This document shows positions 35,738 to 43,892 of a stretch of DNA of 64,000 nt, in pieces. Position 1 is the stretch's first letter, and the number at the start of each line of letters is the position of its first letter. Source of the stretch: Bacteroidota bacterium (GTDB lineage: Bacteria; Bacteroidota; Bacteroidia; Chitinophagales; Chitinophagaceae); contig JABDDT010000003.1 of the NCBI GenBank assembly GCA_013287475.1, positions 1 through 64,000 on the forward strand, given 5' to 3'. The notes under the pieces are model-generated. The model did not search any database. It was not told where the DNA came from and worked only from the letters and a program-made list of their open reading frames with translations. The position numbers and the translations under genes were made by a program.

Positions 35738-36583
35738 ATGCAAGATTTCCAACGAATTGAACAGGCAATACGATTTATCCGCGAAAATTTCAGGGATCAG
35801 CCGGACCTGGATGAAATAGCACGGCAGGTTTATCTGAGTCCTTTTCATTTTCAGCGCCTATTTAAGGAATGGGCAGGAGTAAGCCCCAAAAAGTTCCTTC
35901 AATTCACCAGTATTGAATATGCTAAACAACTTCTCCATGAACAAAATACGCTGGCCGCAGTAAGTTTTGAAACCGGATTATCCGGAACCAGCCGTCTCCA
36001 TGATTTATTTATCCAGATTGAAGGCATGACGCCAGGAGAATATCAGCATGGAGGAAAAAACCTGCATATAAATTATAGTCATGCAGAAACAATTTTTGGA
36101 GATATATTGATCGCATCTACAGATAAAGGAATTTGCCATATCTCTTTTATTCAGGAACACCTGAAGTCGCCGGAAACAGAAATATTTAACCGTTTTCCTT
36201 CGTCTATGCTTGAGCAGAAAACAGATTTACACCAGCAGCAGGCACTTAAATTATTTCGGGAAGACTGGTCCGATCTGAACCGTATTAAATTGCATCTGAA
36301 GGGAACTCCATTTCAGATCAAAGTGTGGAATGCGCTTCTTCATATCCCGTTGGGTTCTTTAAAATCTTATTTAAACATCGCAAATGAAATCGGCGATGTG
36401 AACGCTTCCCGGGCAGTCGGGACAGCCATTGGAAACAACCCTGTCGCATTCCTTATTCCTTGTCATCGGGTCATAACATCCTCAGGAAATCTGGGAGGAT
36501 ATCACTGGGGCGTCGACCGAAAATCTGCTATGATAGGGTGGGAAGCAGCACAGAAGGCTGAAGGCATAAGGCTCAAGGCTTAA
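35738..36583 (+). CDS. ada: AraC-type HTH / methylated-DNA-protein cysteine methyltransferase fusion
   Basis: About 281 residues. Residues 5-100 are an AraC-family double HTH (IRFIRENFRDQPDLDEIARQ, LSPFHFQRLFKEWAGVSPKK, GLSGTSRLHDLF). Residues 115-280 are an O6-alkylguanine-DNA alkyltransferase domain with the acceptor Cys242 in PCHRV and the following GNLGGYHWG loop. The N-terminal zinc/methylphosphotriester domain of E. coli Ada, with its Cys38, is absent, so the protein repairs O6-alkylguanine but must sense damage in another way, if at all. The ATG at 35738 is chosen over the TTG at 35732. The last codons (LKA) lie inside an AAGGCT-rich intergenic-type repeat, suggesting the original stop was replaced. 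Confidence 0.9.
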   Translation: MQDFQRIEQAIRFIRENFRDQPDLDEIARQVYLSPFHFQRLFKEWAGVSPKKFLQFTSIEYAKQLLHEQNTLAAVSFETGLSGTSRLHDLFIQIEGMTPGEYQHGGKNLHINYSHAETIFGDILIASTDKGICHISFIQEHLKSPETEIFNRFPSSMLEQKTDLHQQQALKLFREDWSDLNRIKLHLKGTPFQIKVWNALLHIPLGSLKSYLNIANEIGDVNASRAVGTAIGNNPVAFLIPCHRVITSSGNLGGYHWGVDRKSAMIGWEAAQKAEGIRLKA

Positions 36584-36600
36584 AGCTTTAGACTTAAAGA
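36552..36600 (+). repeat. Low-complexity AAGGCT-type repeat spanning the ada stop codon
   Basis: Imperfect tandem words (AAGGCTGAAGGCATAAGGCT, then CAAGGCTTAAAGC and so on) cross the stop codon. Similar word repeats lie between other genes here (41119-41165, 46642-46707, 47651-47680). Confidence 0.6.
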
Positions 36601-36629
36601 AGTAATTTTACAATTCAATTATCATCTGA

Positions 36630-36965
36630 ATGAAGCCTGAGAATTCCTTTCTTTCAAGAATACATCTTTACATTATCATATCAGGCTTCTTTGTATTACC
36701 CGGAATTTTTATTTCTTGTAATCAGAAACCAATTCCGGAAACAACATCTGCAGCAATAAAAAAATCTGATTCAGTACAGAAAAAGTTTACTGCAAACATG
36801 GTGAATAACAAAAAAGATCCTTCCTGTGGCATGCCGCTCACTGCCGGAATAGAGGACACGGTTCATTATAACGGTAAGGTTTATGGTTTCTGTTCTGACG
36901 AATGCAAACAGATATTCCTGAAAGACCCGAAGACTCTTGCGAAAAATGCAGAGATGAAAAACTAA
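36630..36965 (+). CDS. YHS-domain lipoprotein
   Basis: 111 residues. A lipoprotein signal ends at Cys30 (GIFISC). After a Lys/Ser-rich linker, residues 57-111 form a YHS domain: KDPSCGMPL, VHYNGKVYGFCSDECK and the FLKDPKTL ending. YHS domains bind heavy metals such as copper through these cysteines, and are found in copper-handling proteins and as small separate proteins. It follows the Ada-like gene by 46 bp on the same strand, but no metal transporter is adjacent, so the role is open. Confidence 0.85.
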   Translation: MKPENSFLSRIHLYIIISGFFVLPGIFISCNQKPIPETTSAAIKKSDSVQKKFTANMVNNKKDPSCGMPLTAGIEDTVHYNGKVYGFCSDECKQIFLKDPKTLAKNAEMKN

Positions 36966-36975
36966 TTACTTTTCT

Positions 36976-37773
36976 TTATTTACCCAGTTTATATGCATAT
37001 CCAAGCATCACAGTTGCTGCGCCTGTATTGTTTTTGCCATTGGCAGTTCCTTTTTGAATATTGAGGAATCCATAATTTCCGCCTGCTTCAAAAAATATTT
37101 TTTCATGCTGACTTGCTCCAAATAAATATTCTATTCCGACACTTCCATCTACGCCAAAATTTGTTGTATTCAGCTGATTCTTGATATCCGTTGTCTGGTC
37201 AAAGGATTGAGAACCGACAGGCAATGTATCTTTCGCAGCAGGATCTAAATAAATATAGCTATTGCCACTCGTTACCTGCTTTGCAGATAACAGAAATCCG
37301 AGATATGGTCCCGCAGCAATTGTGATCCTGAATTTTTTTTGTGTGTCCAGGTACCAACCGAATTTAGCGAGTATAGGAATCAGCAGATAGTCGAGTTTTG
37401 CCTCACTATTGAAATTTGCATACAGATAGGTTGGTACAGGCATTCCTTGTTGTTCGAAATATTGAGCAAGCTCCGTCGGCGTGGGCATGGCCTGAAATCC
37501 ATCCTTCTTTCCTCCCTGCGCTGAATATTCAATTTTAGGAACAAGCGAAAAAAGACTGTTTACATGATATTCTCCAAAAATCGCAAATTCAGGGCCCAGT
37601 CTGGAGCTGTACCCTGTGTTAAGCGGATTATTATCTGAACCTCCTGCAGAAAGATTTGGAATACTTATTCCTCCCTGCAGACCCAGGTCCCACTGAGCTT
37701 TCGCTGTAAGAGAATAAAATAGAAAAAAGGTCAATCCTAAAATCGCCTGAGTGGAATTTTTTGTCATGATCAT
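36976..37773 (-). CDS. Outer-membrane beta-barrel protein (PorT-like)
   Basis: About 265 residues with the ATG at 37773 (an ATG at 37767 is equally possible). The frame is open to 37854, but a TACTTTTG -7 box at 37808-37815 lies inside that extension, so the long start is unlikely. The signal peptide is LGLTFFLFYSLTAKA with cleavage before QWDLG. The mature protein has the pattern of the porT-like beta-barrel family (WDLGLQGGISIPN, PEFAIFGEYHV, LLIPILAKFGWYL, GPYLGFLLSAKQ, VGIEYLFG, VMLGYAYKLGK). Function unknown. It follows the phoU terminator and has its own promoter. Confidence 0.8.
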   Translation of the reverse strand: MIMTKNSTQAILGLTFFLFYSLTAKAQWDLGLQGGISIPNLSAGGSDNNPLNTGYSSRLGPEFAIFGEYHVNSLFSLVPKIEYSAQGGKKDGFQAMPTPTELAQYFEQQGMPVPTYLYANFNSEAKLDYLLIPILAKFGWYLDTQKKFRITIAAGPYLGFLLSAKQVTSGNSYIYLDPAAKDTLPVGSQSFDQTTDIKNQLNTTNFGVDGSVGIEYLFGASQHEKIFFEAGGNYGFLNIQKGTANGKNNTGAATVMLGYAYKLGK

Positions 37774-37807
37774 TTTTTTAAAAGTGAACGATCCGCAACT
37801 TTCTGTA

Positions 37808-37815
37808 CAAAAGTA
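37808..37815 (-). promoter_or_regulatory. -7 box for the beta-barrel gene
   Basis: Minus-strand TACTTTTG matches TAnnTTTG exactly and lies about 35 bp upstream of the ATG at 37773. No clear -33 TTG was seen. Confidence 0.5.
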
Positions 37816-37852
37816 AATGGTTATTAAATATTCTGTAATAAAATACGTGCAC

Positions 37853-37878
37853 AAAAAAAGCCATTACTGAGAATGGCT
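37853..37878 (-). terminator. Terminator of the pst-phoU operon
   Basis: AGCCATT (37859-37865) pairs with AATGGCT (37872-37878) over a six-base loop, and on the minus strand is followed by seven T. It lies 25 bp after the phoU stop. Confidence 0.8.
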
Positions 37879-37902
37879 CTGGGAGAAAGACAGTGTTTAC
37901 GG

Positions 37903-38565
37903 TTATTCATCCTGTTTATGCTTCAGCACTTTGGCTTCAACATAAAAAATGGTTTCTTCAGCAATATTTTTTGACTGGTCACCCACTCTTTCCAGTCTTC
38001 TTATGATAGATAAATTAATCAAAGACTGATAGCAGTCCTGCGGAAATTTCTCCAGATATTTGACCGTCGTGGTGGTTGATTCTATGTTTATTCTGTCCAG
38101 AAATTCGTCTTTCTGGAATACACTTCTTGCCAGACTGGTATCTTCATTTTCAAATGCGGTAAGTGTATCCTCAAGCATATTGATAGCTTCATCATACATT
38201 GCTATGGTCTCTGTCATTTTTAAAAGTTCCGGGTTGAATGGCTTATCGGCGCTCAGGATATATTTTGCAACACCTTCCGCAATATCTCCGATACGTTCCA
38301 GATTGGAATTGATTTTCAGTACTGCCAATACAAACCGGAGATCTACCGCCACCGGGGTAAGAAGCGCAAATATGTTTTCACAATCACGGTCAATTTTTAA
38401 TTCTGAACCGTTTACTCTTTTTTCCCTTGAAACAACTTCGCGTGCCAGGTTTTTATCGAAATTTACCATCGCAATATTTGATTTAACCAATTGCGAATGC
38501 ACCAGGCTCCACATATTGATTATTTCTTTTTTTAACTCCTTAAGTTCTATTTCTAACTGTGACAT
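37903..38565 (-). CDS. phoU: Phosphate signalling regulator PhoU
   Basis: 220 residues, the usual size. Two PhoU helical repeats are visible (LKKEIINMWSLVHSQLVKSN, LLTPVAVDLRFVLAVLKINS, LERIGDIAEGVAKYIL; then MYDEAINMLEDTLTAFENED, SIIRRLERVGDQSKNIAEE). The E/DxxxD metal-cluster residues are present in both (LERIGD, LERVGD). PhoU links the PstSCAB transporter to the phosphate-sensing kinase and represses the Pho regulon when phosphate is ample. Last gene of the operon, 25 bp after pstB. No PhoR/PhoB pair is encoded in this window. Confidence 0.95.
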   Translation of the reverse strand: MSQLEIELKELKKEIINMWSLVHSQLVKSNIAMVNFDKNLAREVVSREKRVNGSELKIDRDCENIFALLTPVAVDLRFVLAVLKINSNLERIGDIAEGVAKYILSADKPFNPELLKMTETIAMYDEAINMLEDTLTAFENEDTSLARSVFQKDEFLDRINIESTTTTVKYLEKFPQDCYQSLINLSIIRRLERVGDQSKNIAEETIFYVEAKVLKHKQDE

Positions 38566-38590
38566 ATAAATATCTTGATTAAAGGTAGAC

Positions 38591-39349
38591 CTAACTAAAT
38601 CTTCCGGTTATATAATTCTGAGTTCTTTTATCCTGCGGATTGGTAAACATGAGTTTTGTATCGTCATATTCCACCAGTTCTCCCAAATAAAAAAAAGCTG
38701 TTTTATCACTCACCCTTGCGGCCTGCTGCATATTATGCGTTACGATAACAAGCGTGAAATTTTTTTTCAGTTCATGAAGTAGTTCTTCAATACTGGAAGT
38801 TGATATAGGATCCAGTGCCGATGTAGGTTCATCCAGTAACAATACCTCTGGTTCCATGGCAATTGCACGTGCAATACATAACCTCTGTTGCTGCCCTCCG
38901 GAAAGAAAAGTTCCTTTTTTATACAATGAATCCTTTACTTCATTCCAAAGCGCTGCTTTGGAAAGCGAATCCTCCACTTTCTGATCTCTTTCAGCTTTGG
39001 GAAGCTTCATGCCATTTAGCTTATAGCCGGCAATTACATTGTCGTATATACTGAGATTGGGAAAAGGATTTGGTCTTTGAAATACCATCCCGATTTTCAG
39101 GCGAACGAATATGGGATGCATTTCATAGACATTCTCATTGTTCAGAATCATTTCTCCATTGCTCGTTGCACCCTGAATCAGTTCATGCATGCGATTGATA
39201 CAACGCAGATATGTCGTTTTTCCGCAACCTGAGGGGCCCATTACTGCGACGATATTGTTTTTTGGAATATCAATGTTAACATTCTTCACCACATGGTTGG
39301 TTCCGAAGTAAGCATTGAACTTCCGGCTTTTTATAATTGTACGTTCCAT
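38591..39349 (-). CDS. pstB: Phosphate ABC transporter ATP-binding protein PstB
   Basis: 252 residues. Walker A GPSGCGKTT is at residues 38-46, the signature LSGGQQQ at 149-155 and Walker B VLLLDEP at about 169-175, followed by TSALDP. The Q-loop is VFQRPNPFP, which is characteristic of PstB. It energises phosphate import through PstA and PstC. Its start overlaps the pstA end by 19 nt, suggesting translational coupling. Confidence 0.97.
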   Translation of the reverse strand: MERTIIKSRKFNAYFGTNHVVKNVNIDIPKNNIVAVMGPSGCGKTTYLRCINRMHELIQGATSNGEMILNNENVYEMHPIFVRLKIGMVFQRPNPFPNLSIYDNVIAGYKLNGMKLPKAERDQKVEDSLSKAALWNEVKDSLYKKGTFLSGGQQQRLCIARAIAMEPEVLLLDEPTSALDPISTSSIEELLHELKKNFTLVIVTHNMQQAARVSDKTAFFYLGELVEYDDTKLMFTNPQDKRTQNYITGRFS

Positions 39350-40176
39350 CGTTTTGTTGTCAGCTTTGTAATAATATTTAATAACAATACCGTAAATAAT
39401 AAAATCAGTGCGGCGCCCCAGGCCATATCATGCCAGTCATCATAAGGACTGGTGGCATAATTGAAAATCATTAAAGGCAAACTTTGCATCGGCTTGCCCA
39501 GGTTAGTACTAAGAAATGGATTCCCAAATGCCGTAAATAACAGAGGTGCTGTTTCTCCGGCAATACGCGCGATGGATAACATGACGCCGGAAAGTATTCC
39601 ACTGATTCCGCAGGGAACAATCACCCTCAGTATTACTTTATGATACGGGAGACCAAGTGCAAGTCCGGCTTCTTTTAAGGAAAACGGAATCAGTTTCAGT
39701 GTTTCTTCCGTTGAACGTATCAGGATGGGTAACATCATAATGGCAAGAGCTATACTTCCTGAAAAAGCAGAAAAAGTGCCGATAGGTTTTACAACCCAGA
39801 AATAAACCACGATCCCAGTTACTATGGAAGGAACACCCTGTAAAACGTCTACTGATAAGCGGCTCCAGTAAGAAAGCCGGCTTGTACTATTTTCACTTAA
39901 ATAAATGCCACACATGATGCCGAGGGGAATCGCCATCACGGCAGCAGTGACTACTATCAATATGGATCCGATCAGGGCATTGACAATTCCGCCGCCCGAT
40001 TCGCCAACGGGTTTAGGAATTTTTGTCAGAAATGTCCAATTAATTTTTGTTATACCCTCCCTGAAAATATAAATGATGATAAATATTAATGGAATTGTAA
40101 TCAGGAATGCCAGGAAAACGATCAGTACCTGCATCGCTTTACTTTTTCCCATCCGGAATTTTACGTTTACATCCAT
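39331..40176 (-). CDS. pstA: Phosphate ABC transporter permease PstA
   Basis: 281 residues with about six membrane segments (VLIVFLAFLITIPLIFIIIY, ILIVVTAAVMAIPLGIMCGI, and others). The EAA-type cytoplasmic loop EAGLALGLPYHKVILRVIVP contacts PstB. Starts four bases after the pstC stop codon. Confidence 0.95.
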   Translation of the reverse strand: MDVNVKFRMGKSKAMQVLIVFLAFLITIPLIFIIIYIFREGITKINWTFLTKIPKPVGESGGGIVNALIGSILIVVTAAVMAIPLGIMCGIYLSENSTSRLSYWSRLSVDVLQGVPSIVTGIVVYFWVVKPIGTFSAFSGSIALAIMMLPILIRSTEETLKLIPFSLKEAGLALGLPYHKVILRVIVPCGISGILSGVMLSIARIAGETAPLLFTAFGNPFLSTNLGKPMQSLPLMIFNYATSPYDDWHDMAWGAALILLFTVLLLNIITKLTTKRWNVQL

Positions 40177-40179
40177 ATT

Positions 40180-41094
40180 TTATTCGTTTGTAAACCTTTT
40201 AATAATGCGTTTCCCGATCATATTGATTACAACGGTCACAAGAAATAAAACAAGACCCAATTCAATCAGGGCAGATAAATATACCGCATGATCTGCTTCG
40301 GTAAATTCATTGGCAATGACACTGGCCATCGTATTCCCGGGGGCAAAAATACTGGTAGGGATTAGACTGGTATTTCCAATTACCATGGTAACTGCCATGG
40401 TTTCTCCAAGTGCCCTGCCTAGTGAAAGTAAAATGCCTGCAAATAATCCGGATTTAGTATATGGCAGTATTACATTAGTAAGTACTTCATATCTTGTTGC
40501 ACCCAAAGAATAAGCCGCCTCCTTTAAAGGCGAAGGAACCAGTCGAATCATTTCCCGACCAAGAGATGCTGCATATGGAATGATCATGACGGCGAGAATC
40601 AGGGAAGCTGTAAAAATGCCAATCCCATAAGGCAAAATACCCAATTTCATTTCTAATGAACGAACCAGTGGAACAAGAACCAGCAATCCCCAGAATCCAT
40701 AAATTACGGAAGGAACAGCTGCAATAAGTTCTACGGTGTTTTTTAAAAAATTTGAAAGCCATCCTTTAGGATTGTATTCTCCAAGGTAAACGGCAATAGC
40801 AAATGAAAATGGAATTGAAATGATCAAAGCCAGAAAAGAGGTAAGTACGGTACCCAGCAAAAAAGGTGCAGCACCGTAAATATTATTAACAGGATCCCAG
40901 GTCGTTCCCCACAAATATTTTAAACCCAGGGATCTGATAGACGGGACCGACTCAATTATAAGTGTGAGAAGAATGCCAAGGACCAGTATGACCATGGCTG
41001 CACCGATGATAACAAGTGATCGTTTAAAAAGCGATTCAGCCCTTATCTGGCCGTTAGAATTCTTCCTTTTGCTGATTCTCTTTATTTCGTCCAT
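40180..41094 (-). CDS. pstC: Phosphate ABC transporter permease PstC
   Basis: 304 residues, six predicted membrane segments and a short cytoplasmic N-terminus (RISKRKNSNGQIRAESLFKR). The coupling loop is EAAYSLGATRYEVLTNVILP. The 85-bp gap to pstS holds a long inverted repeat (41119-41165). Confidence 0.95.
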   Translation of the reverse strand: MDEIKRISKRKNSNGQIRAESLFKRSLVIIGAAMVILVLGILLTLIIESVPSIRSLGLKYLWGTTWDPVNNIYGAAPFLLGTVLTSFLALIISIPFSFAIAVYLGEYNPKGWLSNFLKNTVELIAAVPSVIYGFWGLLVLVPLVRSLEMKLGILPYGIGIFTASLILAVMIIPYAASLGREMIRLVPSPLKEAAYSLGATRYEVLTNVILPYTKSGLFAGILLSLGRALGETMAVTMVIGNTSLIPTSIFAPGNTMASVIANEFTEADHAVYLSALIELGLVLFLVTVVINMIGKRIIKRFTNE

Positions 41095-41118
41095 ACTCTA
41101 CTCAATTGTTAATTGCAA

Positions 41119-41165
41119 AATTGTTAATTGTTAATGCTAACTAATATCATTAACAATTAACAATT
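41119..41165. repeat. 18-bp perfect inverted repeat between pstS and pstC
   Basis: AATTGTTAATTGTTAATG (41119-41136) is the exact reverse complement of 41148-41165, with an 11-base loop. The arms are built of a repeated ATTGTTA word, and further copies flank it (41104-41114, 41162-41180). As RNA it would form a hairpin after the pstS message, without a T tract on the minus strand. Confidence 0.85.
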
Positions 41166-41179
41166 GACAATTGACAATT

Positions 41180-42253
41180 TTATAAAATCGGCTTCCCATT
41201 GTAAGTGGCAGATTTCAATATTTTCTCTGCTACTTTCAATGCTTCCTTAGAAAGAGGTGAATAGTTTAGAGGTTCAGCAAATTGTTGTCCCTCATGAATA
41301 TTCCACCACATTAATTTCATGAGTTTGGTTGCACGGTCCTGAGAGCGGCCATTATAATTCTGTTCCTTGTAAATCAACGCCCATGTAAAACCACTGATCG
41401 GATATCCGTCCGGTGCATCCGTATCTGTAATAAAGATTTTTGAATCATCAGGCAGTTTTACATTTCCCGCCGCAGTCACAGAAGCAATGGAAGGTATGAT
41501 AAAATTTCCTTTTTTGTTTTTGATTTTAGCATAGTCAAGCTTATTCTGCAATGCGTAAATAAGCTCAACATATCCTATAGCGCCCGGTGTTTGTTTTACA
41601 AGACCGGAAACGCCTTCACTTCCTTTTCCACCCAAACCAGCAGGCCAGTTAACTGCCCCCCCGCTTCCTACTTTGGTTTTCCAATCAGAACTTACTTTAG
41701 ACAGATAATTTGTAAAGATATTAGTAGTCCCGCTGCCATCAGAACGGTGCGCTACCAGGATTGGGAAAGCTGGTATATCAACACCTTTATTTATTGCAAT
41801 AATTCTTGGATCGTTCCAGATTTTAATGTTTCCGAGAAAAATATCAGCTATGATATCGGGTGTAAGGCTAATAAGATTATTATTTCCAGGAAGATTGTAT
41901 GTAATTACGACTGCACCCGAAGCCTGTGGAATATGCAGAACAGGTACTCCTATTTTTGTACTCTGCTCATCATTCAACGGTCCATCTGATGCGCCAAAGT
42001 CAATCGTTTTATTGGTCAGTTGTAAAATGCCTCCTCCTGATCCAATACTTTGATAGTTTACCTGAATACCTGTTTTCTGATTATAATCTGCAAAAATTTT
42101 AGAATACAGTGGATTGATGAATGAACTTCCTGCACCAAGGATAGTTTTATCATCTGCCTGGGCCTCAACCTTTGTTTGAATTCCGGTGATAGCGGTCATT
42201 ACCAAAGCAAAGGCGGTCAGGCTTTGTTTAAAGATCTCTAAAAACTTTTTCAT
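41180..42253 (-). CDS. pstS: Phosphate-binding protein PstS
   Basis: 357 residues. The N-terminal segment FALVMTAITGIQTKVEAQA is a signal peptide rather than a lipobox. Phosphate-binding motifs are ILGAGSSFINPLYSKI, YQSIGSGGGI, IDFGASDGPL and AHRSDGSGTTNIFTNYL. It delivers periplasmic phosphate to PstCA. It lies 30 bp after the porin gene and 85 bp before pstC. Confidence 0.95.
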   Translation of the reverse strand: MKKFLEIFKQSLTAFALVMTAITGIQTKVEAQADDKTILGAGSSFINPLYSKIFADYNQKTGIQVNYQSIGSGGGILQLTNKTIDFGASDGPLNDEQSTKIGVPVLHIPQASGAVVITYNLPGNNNLISLTPDIIADIFLGNIKIWNDPRIIAINKGVDIPAFPILVAHRSDGSGTTNIFTNYLSKVSSDWKTKVGSGGAVNWPAGLGGKGSEGVSGLVKQTPGAIGYVELIYALQNKLDYAKIKNKKGNFIIPSIASVTAAGNVKLPDDSKIFITDTDAPDGYPISGFTWALIYKEQNYNGRSQDRATKLMKLMWWNIHEGQQFAEPLNYSPLSKEALKVAEKILKSATYNGKPIL

Positions 42254-42283
42254 GTTTTGTTTTTTATGTTGTGGTTAAAATTT

Positions 42284-43669
42284 CTAGAAACCGCCATTAT
42301 CATAATTTTTTCCGAACGCGAAAAAGAAAGTCAACCTCCAAACTATATCATGGTCTTTATTTGATACGAGCTGAGATGAATAACTGTTATACCAGACATT
42401 CGGCATAAAGTGCACACGGGCGGCCGGTTTAAAATCAAGACCGGCAGTAAAAAATTGTTGTTTATATGTCTGATCACCTGTTGTAGTGTAAGTAACAGAT
42501 GGGGTAGCTGCATTATAATTATAAACAGTATGGAATGAGTTATCGTTGTAGTTGCTGGTATTACCGGCGTATTTGGTTGAAATGCTGGTATTTACGTAAT
42601 TGTTTGGATTATAAAAATCATACCTGACAAAGAATCTAAGTTTATTCTTAACGATGTCTCCGTGAATATACATAGACAGTCCTGAAGGGGTAGTACTTAA
42701 AGTGTCAGCACCACCCACTGTAAAAGTTTCAATGTTATCGTTCTTCAGGTTGTTTATAAACCCTTCAACTCCGATCGTAAAACCTGACCCCGGGTTCATA
42801 CTTTTATCAGTTGCTGAACTATTCCAGGCAATAAAACCTTTTAACATCTGGCGGGAATGATGCCAGGTGGTAATCCAGTTCAGCCTCTGATAATCAGCAT
42901 AAAAATCAACTACGATATGCTTATGAGCAAAATATCCATAAACGTCGCCATAAAACCATTTGAAAGGTGTATAATCCGGTTTGTCACTTGTCCCGTTTGC
43001 AGCCAACAGGTTATATCCAAAGTTTTTAGTCTCTGGATCAAATACTCCTTGTAAGGCAACACCGAAATCATATGAAGGAGTACGACGGATATCTGCGATT
43101 GTTCTTTCAATCGACCTGTAGCTCCAGACTTTTTCTGTTATACCAGGAAAAGCGGGTGTTGACATTTCACCTACAACCAGGTCGGTTCCTTTCCATATCC
43201 CTTTCCAACGAACGTTCATATTTTTAATATAGAAAGTCATTTTCTGATTAGTCAATAAATCTCCTGTTGAGTTACCGGCTGCGAACGTAGTAGTTGTACC
43301 TGCTGCACTTCCTACAGGAGGAGCACCTGGAGGAAAATTATCTTCTGCAGCTAACAAGAGTTCAGCAGAGAATTTTTTAGAAATGTTATAGTCATACCCT
43401 AAATAGATACGACGAAACTGGAACATGCTGGTTTGTGCTCTGATACCTGTGTACTGGTTGCTTCCACCTCTGGATAAGGAGTCGGAATGTGACTTATAAG
43501 CAAAGTCGCCAAAAGCATAACCCCAAATACGCCCGGAGCCTTCTGCTCCAGAGCGGAAAAGAGAATCATTATTTAAAGCAGACTGTGCTCTGGAAGAATT
43601 TATTAAAAAAACAGACAGGAAAACAGAAACTGAAATTCTGAATAGCGTTTTGGTGAATCGACTTCTCAT
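42284..43669 (-). CDS. Phosphate-selective porin O/P-like outer-membrane protein
   Basis: About 461 residues from the ATG at 43669; the frame extends to a TTG at 43702, but the ATG gives a cleaner signal peptide (FRISVSVFLSVFLINSSRAQ). Beta-barrel features include IWGYAFGDFAYKS, FQFRRIYLGYDYNISKKFSA, MSTPAFPGITEKVWSYRSIE and a C-terminal WRLTFFFAFG strand. The general pattern and operon position fit the OprO/OprP porin family, which lets phosphate cross the outer membrane. It is the first gene of the phosphate operon and sits right behind a Pho-box-like array. Confidence 0.85.
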   Translation of the reverse strand: MRSRFTKTLFRISVSVFLSVFLINSSRAQSALNNDSLFRSGAEGSGRIWGYAFGDFAYKSHSDSLSRGGSNQYTGIRAQTSMFQFRRIYLGYDYNISKKFSAELLLAAEDNFPPGAPPVGSAAGTTTTFAAGNSTGDLLTNQKMTFYIKNMNVRWKGIWKGTDLVVGEMSTPAFPGITEKVWSYRSIERTIADIRRTPSYDFGVALQGVFDPETKNFGYNLLAANGTSDKPDYTPFKWFYGDVYGYFAHKHIVVDFYADYQRLNWITTWHHSRQMLKGFIAWNSSATDKSMNPGSGFTIGVEGFINNLKNDNIETFTVGGADTLSTTPSGLSMYIHGDIVKNKLRFFVRYDFYNPNNYVNTSISTKYAGNTSNYNDNSFHTVYNYNAATPSVTYTTTGDQTYKQQFFTAGLDFKPAARVHFMPNVWYNSYSSQLVSNKDHDIVWRLTFFFAFGKNYDNGGF

Positions 43670-43716
43670 AAAAACTTGTTTTAAGAATTGATTTGGTAGC
43701 AAAAGACGTTAGGTCC

Positions 43717-43755
43717 TGTGAATGGAATGTTATGTGAATATGACCAAAATGTTAA
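43717..43755 (-). promoter_or_regulatory. Pho-box-like array: four hexamers with 11-bp period
   Basis: On the minus strand, reading toward the porin gene: TTAACA (43755-43750), GTCATA (43744-43739), ATAACA (43733-43728), TTCACA (43722-43717). Each starts exactly 11 bp after the last. PhoB/PhoP-family regulators bind TTnACA-like direct repeats with 11-bp spacing. The array ends 48 bp before the ATG, and a degenerate -7 box (GTCTTTTG, 43707-43700) follows it, so the array occupies the -33 region as in activated Pho promoters. Confidence 0.65.
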
Positions 43756-43860
43756 CAGATTTATATACAGCCCCCAATCAGGGACTAAATATGCTGTTCA
43801 CAAATTCTTAATAATTTGATAACCTGAAAATGCCTGTAAAAATCGGGACGCTTCGAATGG

Positions 43861-43868
43861 TATATTTG
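43861..43868 (+). promoter_or_regulatory. -7 box for the 306-residue hypothetical gene
   Basis: TATATTTG matches TAnnTTTG. It lies 24 bp before the ATG at 43893. No good -33 element was seen. Confidence 0.5.
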
Positions 43869-43892
43869 AAATAAACCAGTGCTTTGGATACC

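Noticed and set aside
37774..37854. N-terminal extension of the beta-barrel protein to 37854
   Set aside because: A TACTTTTG promoter box lies inside it, and it would put polar, Cys-containing sequence before a normal signal peptide.
38060..38569. 169-codon plus-strand ORF opposite phoU
   Set aside because: Serine-rich antisense reading; phoU is complete and well conserved.
41119..41165. Transposon (MITE) insertion between pstS and pstC
   Set aside because: The inverted repeat makes up nearly the whole element, and there is no target-site duplication I can define; the arms are simple word repeats.
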